Shown here: in pieces, positions 28,719-36,870 of the stretch
Layout: every line of letters starts with the position of its first letter
Position numbering within the stretch: the stretch's first letter is position 1
Source of the DNA: CAIWHR01 sp963813415
GTDB taxonomy: Bacteria > Pseudomonadota > Gammaproteobacteria > Burkholderiales > Casimicrobiaceae
Direction of reading: 5' to 3'
DNA length: 64,000 nucleotides
NCBI GenBank assembly: GCA_963813415.1
Contig: CAWEYW010000014.1
Location: forward strand, 1 to 64,000
The notes under the pieces: generated by a model
What the model saw: the letters and a program-made list of their open reading frames with translations, nothing else
Told to the model about the DNA's origin: nothing
The model's database searches: none
Made by a program: the position numbers and the translations under genes

Positions 28719-29602
28719 CAGTGTGTCCTGTCCACGATCCAGTCAGCCAATTGGCGCAGCCGTTGCGCATGCATGCCGAAGGGTTGCAGCGCCGCGTGCG
28801 CTTCGTCACGCAATTGCCGCGCCCTGGCCTTCGCCGCCGGAACGCCGAGGAGCGAAACGAACGTGGGCTTGCCCTGCGCGGCATCCTTGCCGGCCGTCTT
28901 GCCCAGGGATGCCGAGGACCCCTCGGTATCCAGTATGTCGTCGACCACCTGAAACGCAAGACCCGCAGCGCGTGCATACCGGTCGAGCGCGTCGTCCAGC
29001 TCTTGCGTGAGCGCTCCCGCACGCGCGCCGAGCCGCACCGCCGCACTGATCAGCGCGCCGGTCTTCATCCGGTGCATCGTCTCGAGCTCGTCCAGCGTGA
29101 GGATCGCACCCACCGCGGCAAGGTCGATGGCCTGGCCACCGGCCATGCCGGACGCTCCCGCACACCGCGCGAGCAGTGCACAGGCTACTGCCGGTTCGTG
29201 CAACGGCGCGGTCGCCAGCACGGCAAAGGCGAGCGATTGCAGGGCGTCACCCGCGAGCAACGCGGTCGCCTCGCCGAACGCAACGTGACAGGTAGGCTTG
29301 CCACGTCGCAGGGCGTCGTCGTCCATGCAAGGCAGGTCATCGTGCACCAGCGAATACGCATGGATGAGCTCGACGGCAGCCGCGGGGGCATCCACGCTCG
29401 CCGGCGCCGCTCCCGCAAGCTCGCCGGCGGCATACGCCAGCAACGGCCGCATGCGCTTGCCGCCACCCAGCACGGCGTAGCGCATGGCAGCGTGCAGCGC
29501 GCGCGGCGGATCATCCGCGGCCGGCAGGCAACGCTCCAGCACGTTCTCGATGCGACGCTGCCGTTCCTCCGCCCACGTGGACCAGGCAGGATCAGGGTTC
29601 AT
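28718..29602 (-). CDS. ispA: Geranyl/farnesyl diphosphate synthase
   Basis: Chain-elongating prenyltransferase, probably making farnesyl diphosphate. 294 residues. First Asp-rich motif DDLPCMDDD; second DDILD; GGKRMRP near residue 50 binds the diphosphate. Overlaps xseB by 11 bp and dxs by 1 bp, so xseB-ispA-dxs is a tight operon. Confidence 0.97.
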   Translation of the reverse strand: MNPDPAWSTWAEERQRRIENVLERCLPAADDPPRALHAAMRYAVLGGGKRMRPLLAYAAGELAGAAPASVDAPAAAVELIHAYSLVHDDLPCMDDDALRRGKPTCHVAFGEATALLAGDALQSLAFAVLATAPLHEPAVACALLARCAGASGMAGGQAIDLAAVGAILTLDELETMHRMKTGALISAAVRLGARAGALTQELDDALDRYARAAGLAFQVVDDILDTEGSSASLGKTAGKDAAQGKPTFVSLLGVPAAKARARQLRDEAHAALQPFGMHAQRLRQLADWIVDRTH

Positions 29603-29831
29603 CGCGCTCCGGCGCTTCGGGCTCGAAGCACTTCAGCACGCCCTTCTCGAGCACCTGCACCTGTTGCTGGGCGTCCTTCAATGCAGTCTGGCAGTACTCG
29701 AGCAACTCGGCGCCGCGCCGATACGCTGCGAGCGATTCCTTGAGCGGCAGCTGGCCGCCTTCCATCGTCGCGACGATTTTCTCGAGTTCGGCGAGCGCGG
29801 CCTCGAAACTTACGGGAGTCTCTGCGGTCAT
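29592..29831 (-). CDS. xseB: Exodeoxyribonuclease VII small subunit
   Basis: 79 residues, mostly helical: FEAALAELEKIVATMEGGQL then LKESLAAYRRGAELLEYC. XseB binds XseA to form the single-strand exonuclease; xseA is not in this window. It is the first gene of the xseB-ispA-dxs run. A promoter should lie in the 295-bp divergent gap to the Rieske gene. Confidence 0.96.
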   Translation of the reverse strand: MTAETPVSFEAALAELEKIVATMEGGQLPLKESLAAYRRGAELLEYCQTALKDAQQQVQVLEKGVLKCFEPEAPERDEP

Positions 29832-29962
29832 GGGATACGCACCCGAGCAATTGGTTAGCGTGGGCGCGCGCGAGCTGCAGCGACGGCAGGGTTGCTCACG
29901 AGCACGCGCTCGGCGAGCGGCCGGAAAGAAGGCGGGCCAGAAAACAAGATAGGACAGGCCGG

Positions 29963-29992
29963 TTGACCTTGCTACAGCGGGCCTTATATACT
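29963..29992 (+). promoter_or_regulatory. Strong sigma70-like promoter of the Rieske gene
   Basis: -35 TTGACC (29963-29968) and -10 TATACT (29987-29992), 18 bp apart; both are 5/6 to consensus. This predicts a transcript start near 30000 and a 5' leader of about 127 nt before the ATG at 30127. Confidence 0.65.
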
Positions 29993-30009
29993 AGCATGTT
30001 TTGACGACG

Positions 30010-30100
30010 CGGCCTTTCACGAACTCCTTCGTGCGGCCGACTTAGCAAAGCGGTCCGGGAGCGGAAACGCAGTTACACCCGGGTTGTTGGGTTGGGTTGG
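30010..30100 (+). promoter_or_regulatory. Structured 5' leader of the Rieske gene: hairpin and G-rich tract
   Basis: 30010-30039 folds into CGGCC...GGCCG plus CACGAA/TTCGTG with a 4-nt loop, 11 paired bases around a small internal bulge. 30081-30100 holds GGG-GGG-GGG-GG runs with TT(GTT) spacers, a near G-quadruplex, ending 26 nt before the start codon. No T-run follows the hairpin, so it is not an ordinary terminator. Confidence 0.5.
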
Positions 30101-30126
30101 TGAACCTGCATTGAAAGGGTAGGCCG

Positions 30127-31248
30127 ATGTCCGATCTCGCCACCGCGACGCGCCTGCGTCCGGCGAATTCGCAGCTCCCCGTCTCGTGGTATTGCGACCC
30201 CGCAGTGCACGGCGCGGAGCAGCAGCTGCTTCTTGCCCGCGGTCCCGGCTACGTCGGGCACGAGTTGATGGTGCCCAACCCCGGCGACTACTACGCGCTT
30301 GCCTGGCGCGACAATGCGCAGGCACTCGTCCGCAACGCACAGGGCATCGAACTGCTCTCGAACGTCTGCCGTCATCGCCAGGCCATCATGCTGCAGGGCC
30401 GCGGCAACGCGCGCAACATCGTGTGCCCGATTCACCGGTGGACGTACGACCTCAAGGGCGAGCTTCTCGGCGCGCCGCACTTTGCGGACAAGCCGTGCCT
30501 CGACCTCGGGCGCTCGCCGCTGCAGAACTGGAATGGCCTGCTGTTCGATGGCCGGCGCGACGTGCACCGCGATCTCGCAGGCCTGTCGGTCCTCGAGGAG
30601 TTCGACTTCTCCAACCACGTGCTCGATCGCGTCGAGATCAAGGAATGCCCGTACAACTGGAAGACGTTCATCGAGGTGTATCTCGAGGACTACCACGTCC
30701 AGCCGTTCCACCCGGGCCTTGGCCAGTTCGTGACGTGCTCCGACCTGCAGTGGCAGTTCGGCGACTGGTTCTCGGTGCAGACCGTCGGCCTCAACAACGC
30801 CCTCGCTAAGCCCGGCACCAAGACGTACGAGCGGTGGCACAAGGCCGTGCTCGAGTACTACCGTGGCGAAACGCCGAAATACGGCGCGATCTGGATGGTG
30901 TATTACCCCAACATCATGCTGGAGTGGTATCCGCACGTCCTGATCATCAGCACGCTCATCCCGCGCGGCCTGAACATGACCACCAACGTGGTCGAGTTCT
31001 ATTACCCCGAGGAGATCGCGCTGTTCGAGCGCGAGTTCGTCGAGGCCGAGCAGGCGGCATACCTCGAGACCGCCGTCGAGGATGACGAGATCGCCATGCG
31101 CATGGACGCCGGACGTAACGCGCTCTACCGGCAGGGGCGCAGCGAGGAAGGGCCGTACCAGTCGCCCATGGAGGATGGCATGCAGCACTTCCATGAATTC
31201 CTGCGGCGCGAGCTCGGCGCCAACATCGCCCCGACGGCGCCGCGCTGA
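30127..31248 (+). CDS. Rieske non-heme iron oxygenase alpha subunit
   Basis: 373 residues, start ATG 30127 with AAAGGG site. Rieske [2Fe-2S] ligands are present: Cys81-x-His83 in CRHRQA and Cys100-x2-His103 in CPIHRW. The mononuclear iron site is suggested by EVYLEDYHVQPFHPG (two His and an acid). The C-terminal SRPBCC-like catalytic domain follows. Such proteins need a reductase, which is not encoded nearby. Substrate unknown; candidates include ring hydroxylation or N-demethylation. It lies divergent to xseB-ispA-dxs, an arrangement I recall from other Betaproteobacteria, so a role linked to isoprenoids is possible but unproven. Confidence 0.88.
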   Translation: MSDLATATRLRPANSQLPVSWYCDPAVHGAEQQLLLARGPGYVGHELMVPNPGDYYALAWRDNAQALVRNAQGIELLSNVCRHRQAIMLQGRGNARNIVCPIHRWTYDLKGELLGAPHFADKPCLDLGRSPLQNWNGLLFDGRRDVHRDLAGLSVLEEFDFSNHVLDRVEIKECPYNWKTFIEVYLEDYHVQPFHPGLGQFVTCSDLQWQFGDWFSVQTVGLNNALAKPGTKTYERWHKAVLEYYRGETPKYGAIWMVYYPNIMLEWYPHVLIISTLIPRGLNMTTNVVEFYYPEEIALFEREFVEAEQAAYLETAVEDDEIAMRMDAGRNALYRQGRSEEGPYQSPMEDGMQHFHEFLRRELGANIAPTAPR

Positions 31249-31338
31249 GCGGCCCTCGGCGGCAGGCCACGGCCGCGAAGTCGCGATGCCCCGCCGTGTG
31301 CCTGCGTTGACGGCGCGCTGACCGCGCCGGACGCGCTC

Positions 31339-32208
31339 GTGCAATCACTCTGGATGCTCGCCGCGGGAATCTGCTTCGCGGTGATGGGCGTGTTCGTCAA
31401 GCTCGGCGCCGCGCATTTCAGCGTCGCCGAGCTCGTCTTCTATCGCTCGCTGGTGACGCTCGCGCTGGCTTGGGGCCTGCTCGCCCGCGCCGGACAGTCG
31501 GTGCGCACGACCCGCTTCGGCACGCATGTGCATCGGGGTGTCTCCGGCTTCGTGTCACTGTTCATGTTCTTCTACGCGTTGACGGCGCTCCCCGTCGCGA
31601 CGGCGATCACGCTGAACTACACGTCGCCGGTGTTCCTTGCCGCGCTGCTGGCCTGGCTCGCGCGGGAGCGGCCGGGTGGGCGCCTCCTGGCGACCATCGT
31701 CCTGGGCTTCGCCGGTGTCCTGCTCCTGCTGCGGCCAACGCTTCAGGCCGAGCAGCTCTGGGCCGGTGTGATCGGCCTCGCATCCGGTGCCTTGTCGGCG
31801 GTGGCGTACTGGAACGTGCGTGCACTCGTGCAGGCGGACGAGCCCGAGAGCAGGGTGGTGTTCTACTTCGGGCTGATCTCGTGCCTCGGGGCGTTCGTGT
31901 GGATGGCGCCGCAGCGCTGGACCGTGCCCGACCGTGACAACGTGTGGATCCTGGCCGCGCTCGGGCTGAGCGGCGCCTTCGGGCAACTCGCCATGACGCG
32001 CGCCTACGGCAAGGGCAGGGCGCTGGTATCGGCCGCGCTCTCTTACAGCAGCATCGTGTTCTCCAGTCTGCTCGGCATCCTCGTGTGGGGCGACGTGCTG
32101 CCCCTCGCATCATGGGCAGGCATCGCACTCATCATCGGCGCCGGCATCATCGCGGTGCAGCTCGCCCCGACGGCGCCCGCACCGCCGCCCCAGGTGGCAA
32201 GCGACTGA
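31339..32208 (+). CDS. EamA/DMT-type transporter
   Basis: 289 residues, starting at a GTG (no nearby ATG). About ten hydrophobic helices in two EamA halves: MLAAGICFAVMGVFVKLGA at the start, then FYALTALPVATAITLNYTSP, and in the second half GAFGQLAMTRAYGKG and LGILVWGDVLPLASWAG. Drug/metabolite exporter family; the substrate cannot be told. Lies 90 bp after the Rieske gene on the same strand and may share its transcript. Confidence 0.88.
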   Translation: MQSLWMLAAGICFAVMGVFVKLGAAHFSVAELVFYRSLVTLALAWGLLARAGQSVRTTRFGTHVHRGVSGFVSLFMFFYALTALPVATAITLNYTSPVFLAALLAWLARERPGGRLLATIVLGFAGVLLLLRPTLQAEQLWAGVIGLASGALSAVAYWNVRALVQADEPESRVVFYFGLISCLGAFVWMAPQRWTVPDRDNVWILAALGLSGAFGQLAMTRAYGKGRALVSAALSYSSIVFSSLLGILVWGDVLPLASWAGIALIIGAGIIAVQLAPTAPAPPPQVASD

Positions 32209-32290
32209 CGCCACGCCCGGCCGCACGTCGGGCCAAGGCGAGCACCCCGTCCGGTCCGCCACTTCCGATGTCGTCGGCGGTCGAGTGGCG

Positions 32291-32887
32291 TCATCGCACG
32301 TCCGACGACGCCCCTGCCAACGACCAGCGCCACAGGTTCTCGTAGCTGGGGCCTTGCGGCGTCAGCGTCGAGGCAGTGAGGGTGATCGCATCCACCTCCC
32401 AGAGCAGGGGCGGTTCGACCGTTCCGGTCCGCGCCGCGCGCTGGCAGCGACGGGCCAGGGTCAGGTGCGCCCGGTACGGACGCCGATCCACCGCAAAACC
32501 GGCGTGGTCGAGCTCGGCGGCGAGTCGGCGTACCAGATCCGCGAGCGCCGCCGGCACGGGTGACACACCGAGCCATGCGACCTCGGCCTCGCGGAATCCG
32601 CCCAGCCGGTCGAAGATGAGCCGGAACGGTGGCGTCGCTGCGGCTGCCTGCGCGCCGATCTGCGCAAGTATTGCGAGGCGTGCCGGGTCGACATTCCCGA
32701 CGAACGCGAGGGTGAGATGCAGGCGTTCGGGTGGTGTCGCGCGGCCGCCGGCCTGGCTCGCCACGCGTTCCGTCAGGGCCGTCAGGCTTGCGCTCGTCGG
32801 CGCGTTCGGCCACAACGCGAAGAAAACGCGCTGCGACGCGCCTGCTTTCGCGCCGTGCGCTTCCGCTCGGTTCGCAGCCAAACCCAT
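32291..32887 (-). CDS. thpR: RNA 2',3'-cyclic phosphodiesterase
   Basis: 2H phosphoesterase with both HxT motifs: LHLTLAFVG near residue 55 and AHLTLAR near residue 140. 198 residues from ATG 32887 (MGLAANRAEAHG); a GTG two codons upstream is possible. Opens 2',3'-cyclic phosphates in vitro and ligates tRNA halves in some species; cellular role uncertain. Convergent with the EamA gene. Confidence 0.9.
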   Translation of the reverse strand: MGLAANRAEAHGAKAGASQRVFFALWPNAPTSASLTALTERVASQAGGRATPPERLHLTLAFVGNVDPARLAILAQIGAQAAAATPPFRLIFDRLGGFREAEVAWLGVSPVPAALADLVRRLAAELDHAGFAVDRRPYRAHLTLARRCQRAARTGTVEPPLLWEVDAITLTASTLTPQGPSYENLWRWSLAGASSDVR

Positions 32888-32963
32888 GGACACAGTGTAG
32901 CGACGCCCGTGCCGCGAAATTCGCCCGCGTTACCCGAGCAGTGATGCTGCGCCGCCGGACCCG

Positions 32964-32999
32964 CCAAAAAAAACGCGCCCGCGGCTGCGCGGGCGCGTT
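32964..32999 (-). terminator. Intrinsic terminator of aceA
   Basis: 12-bp stem AACGCGCCCGCG / CGCGGGCGCGTT with 4-nt loop. On the minus strand it is followed by a run of eight T. It lies 17 bp after the aceA stop. Confidence 0.9.
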
Positions 33000-33015
33000 C
33001 GACTGCCGGACAGGC

Positions 33016-34329
<1,314 letters not shown>

Positions 34330-34632
34330 GGAACCTCCATCGATTGTCGTGGCCAAGCCGCATGGCGTAACCGCCAAACGGCACGTGGTCGCGGACCGGC
34401 AGCGCGTGCGCCGCAGTACCGCATGGTGGAAAAAAGGCGGACCCAGCCGCCAGTCGTCCACTGCACGGACTCGCGAGGATCGCTCGGCGAGTCGGGCGGG
34501 CATGGATGGGGGTTCGCGGTACCCAAGCCCTGGTCGCCCCGGGCGCCAAGGTCGGCACACGGAGCTCGTGACAACCGCAAAGTAGCAAAAGGCGAGCCGT
34601 TCAACAACGGGTATATGGCACTGCAGCGTCAA

Positions 34633-34661
34633 AATATCTCAAATAAATCATGCGCTTTGAA
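34633..34661 (-). promoter_or_regulatory. Possible aceA promoter
   Basis: Minus strand -35 TTCAAA (34661-34656) and -10 GATATT (34638-34633), 17 bp spacer, within the AT-rich stretch. Only 4/6 matches each; it would give a leader of about 300 nt before aceA. Confidence 0.3.
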
Positions 34662-34773
34662 ATCAATTCCACGATGTGGAAGCAAGTGCTGGCTTTTTGC
34701 AGCAAATGCTGCTGCGATGCCGGACAGGCACCGCCCCATCGCGGGCCGCCGCGCGCCGTTCGCCAAGTGGATC

Positions 34774-34821
34774 AATGACTTGCATTCTGGTGATAAGTCA
34801 TTCCGAGGAAGAATGCTTTTT
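34774..34821 (+). promoter_or_regulatory. Interleaved inverted repeats with T-run upstream of fccA
   Basis: Arm order is 1a-2a-1b-2b: AATGACTT (34774-34781) pairs with AAGTCATT (34795-34802), and GCATTCT (34782-34788) pairs with AGAATGC (34810-34816), followed by five T. The two stems are mutually exclusive or form a pseudoknot. The first pair has half-sites 21 bp apart, so it could also be a DNA operator. Confidence 0.5.
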
Positions 34822-34905
34822 CATTTTCGAAAACCGTTTCCACGCGGCGCTGCGGCGCTAGGCCGGCAGCTACACTGTTCGGCAGCATTCCGTCGGAGAA
34901 ACCCG

Positions 34906-35232
34906 ATGCGATCCATCACCGCTGCGGTCGTGCTCCTTGCCGCGACGACGCTCGTGCGCGCAGCGACACCCCCGACCCCGCCGCAAGAAGCGCGACACGT
35001 GCGCAGCCTCGCGGCTACCTGCGCCTCGTGCCACGCCGTCGCAGCCGATCGTGCGGGTGGCGCATCGGCGCTGAATGGCCGGGCACGCGCGGATCTTGAA
35101 CGCACGATGCAGGAATTCGCAGCGGGGAAGCGCGCCGGCACCGTGATGCCGCAGCTCGCGAAGGGCTATACCGACGCGCAGATCGCGGCCATCGCGGCGT
35201 GGTATGCCGCGCAAGAACCGGAGCATCGATGA
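34906..35232 (+). CDS. fccA: Flavocytochrome c sulfide dehydrogenase, cytochrome subunit-like (FccA)
   Basis: 108 residues with an exported N-terminus (SITAAVVLLAATTLVRAAT) and one c-type heme site, Cys39-x2-Cys42-His43 (CASCH); a distal Met is available in TVMPQLAKGYTD. GGAGA ribosome binding site. The ATGA overlap with the next gene, which encodes the flavoprotein subunit, supports the assignment: the pair oxidises sulfide in the periplasm and passes electrons to cytochrome c. As a lone monoheme cytochrome it could not be assigned with confidence. Confidence 0.85.
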   Translation: MRSITAAVVLLAATTLVRAATPPTPPQEARHVRSLAATCASCHAVAADRAGGASALNGRARADLERTMQEFAAGKRAGTVMPQLAKGYTDAQIAAIAAWYAAQEPEHR

Positions 35233-36533
35233 GGCCGTGCATGCATGACCGGCGGCGGTTTCTCATGCAGAGCGCTGCGCTGGCCGCAGGCGCGGCCGCG
35301 CACCGTGTTGCTGCTGCAGCGGCTGCGCCCGCGCCGAGGAACGGCCACCCGCGCGTGGTCGTTGTCGGCGGCGGCTATGGCGGTGCGACGGCGGCGAGGT
35401 ATCTGCGCCTGTGGAGCGACGGCAAGGTCGACGTCACGCTCGTCGAGAGCAATCCCGCGTTCGTGTCGTGTCCGCTGTCCAATCTGGTCCTCGGCGGCTC
35501 GAAGTCGATCGACGATCTGACCGTCAGCTACGGCAATCTCGCGCGCCGGCACGGAGTGCGCGTCGTGCGCGACACGGCAATGGCGATCGACCCCGACAAG
35601 CGCAACGTCCGCCTCGCCGGCGGCAGCACGTTGCCGTTCGACCGGATCGTCCTGTCGCCGGGCGTCGACTTCCTGTGGTCGCAGATACCGTCCCTCGACA
35701 ACGACGATGCGCGCTCGCGCATCCTGCATGCATGGAAGGCCGGGCCGCAGACGGTTGCACTGCGCCGCCAGCTCGAGGCCATGCCCGACGGCGGCGTGTT
35801 CGCGATTGCCATTCCCGTCGCGCCGTTCCGCTGCCCTCCGGGCCCTTACGAGCGTGCATGCCAGGTGGCGTGGTATTTCCGTCGCGCCAAGCCGAAATCG
35901 AAGGTGCTCATCCTGGATGGCAACCCGGAGATCACGTCGAAGCCGGCGCTCTTCCGGCGCGCGTTCGACGAGGAATACAAGGGCATGATCGAGTACCGCG
36001 CGAACCAGGCGCTCACCGATGTCGACGCCGCGACCCGCACGGCAAAATTCGAGCTCGACGATCCCGTGCAGGCAGACGTGCTGAACGTGATTCCGCCGCA
36101 GTCGGCGGGTGCCATCGCGCGAGCCGCCGGCGTGATCACCGCCAACGACCGCTGGTGCGAGGTGGACTTCACCACCATGGAATCGATCAAGGTGCCCAAC
36201 GTGCACGTGCTCGGCGACGCGATCCAGATCGCGCCCAACATGCCGAAGTCGGGCCACATGGCGAACCAGCAGGCGAAGGTCTGCGCCGCGGCGATCCTCG
36301 CGCTGCTCGCCGGCGAGGCCGTCGATCCGGCGCCGGTGATGAACAACACCTGCTACAGCTTCATCACCGACCGCGACGCCGTGCACGTCGCCTCCGTGCA
36401 TCAGTACGACGCGGCGAGGAAAACGATGATGCCGGTCTCCGGCGCAGGAGGGCTGTCGCCGGCCATGAATGCGCTCGAGGGAACCTACGGCCTCGCGTGG
36501 GCGCAAAGCATCTGGGCCGACATGCTCGCCTGA
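35229..36533 (+). CDS. fccB: Flavocytochrome c sulfide dehydrogenase, flavoprotein subunit (FccB)
   Basis: 434 residues. A twin-arginine signal (DRRRFLMQSAALAAGAA) sends the folded FAD protein to the periplasm. FAD-binding VVVVGGGYGGATAARYL; conserved cysteines are in VSCPLSNLVLGG, FRCPPGPYERAC and NNTCYSFI, matching the family pattern (covalent flavin and the redox pair). A C-terminal FCSD flavin-binding domain ends the protein. Overlaps fccA by 4 bp (ATGA), with an alternative ATG four codons later. Sulfide:quinone reductases are related but lack this export signal and partner. Confidence 0.92.
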   Translation: MRPCMHDRRRFLMQSAALAAGAAAHRVAAAAAAPAPRNGHPRVVVVGGGYGGATAARYLRLWSDGKVDVTLVESNPAFVSCPLSNLVLGGSKSIDDLTVSYGNLARRHGVRVVRDTAMAIDPDKRNVRLAGGSTLPFDRIVLSPGVDFLWSQIPSLDNDDARSRILHAWKAGPQTVALRRQLEAMPDGGVFAIAIPVAPFRCPPGPYERACQVAWYFRRAKPKSKVLILDGNPEITSKPALFRRAFDEEYKGMIEYRANQALTDVDAATRTAKFELDDPVQADVLNVIPPQSAGAIARAAGVITANDRWCEVDFTTMESIKVPNVHVLGDAIQIAPNMPKSGHMANQQAKVCAAAILALLAGEAVDPAPVMNNTCYSFITDRDAVHVASVHQYDAARKTMMPVSGAGGLSPAMNALEGTYGLAWAQSIWADMLA

Positions 36534-36576
36534 CTCGTCGCTGCGTCCGCCGTCACCTGGCCGGCCAACCGCCGGC

Positions 36577-36818
36577 CAGCGAACGGATCGTCGCGCTCGC
36601 GACGCTCACGTCCCGCGAGCGCGAAGTGCTCGGTTGGGCGGCCGCCGGCGAGGACCGACGGACAGATCGCGCTGATCCTCGGTGCCATGCCCCGTACGGT
36701 GGCCAAGCACCTCGAGCGCCTCTACGAAAAGCTCGGGGTGGAAACGCGCACCGCCGCGGCGATGCGCGTGCTCGGTCCGCACGCGCCCGCAGCCACGCCG
36801 CGCGAGCAGCGCCCGTAA
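36577..36818 (+). pseudogene. Relic of a LuxR-type HTH regulator
   Basis: Encodes LTSREREVLGWAAAGE in one frame and, after a break near 36650, GQIALILGAMPRTVAKHLER then LYEKLGVETRTAAA in the next, ending in a TAA at 36816-36818. Together these form a complete LuxR/GerE helix-turn-helix. No sensor or receiver domain and no start codon lie upstream: fccB ends at 36533. One extra base would explain the break. Either a decayed regulator or a sequencing error in a domain-only remnant. Confidence 0.7.
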
Positions 36819-36823
36819 GCGAA

Positions 36824-36849
36824 AAAACGGCGCATCGCTGCGCCGTTTT
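36824..36849. terminator. Bidirectional intrinsic terminator
   Basis: 11-bp stem AAAACGGCGCA / TGCGCCGTTTT with a 4-nt loop. T-runs on both strands serve clpA (minus) and the fcc/LuxR relic side (plus). Confidence 0.85.
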
Positions 36850-36870
36850 CTCCTGGTGCGGTTACCTGCT

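Larger units (their letters stand above)
34330..34905. other. Divergent regulatory region between aceA and fccA
   Basis: 576 bp with no convincing gene. It contains an AT-rich stretch (about 34630-34680) in an otherwise GC-rich sequence, two AGCA-NN-TGCT palindromes 20 bp apart (34681-34690 and 34701-34710), a TTTGC-A-GCAAA palindrome (34696-34706), and interleaved inverted repeats close to fccA (34774-34816). It may hold both promoters and more than one regulator site. Confidence 0.6.
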
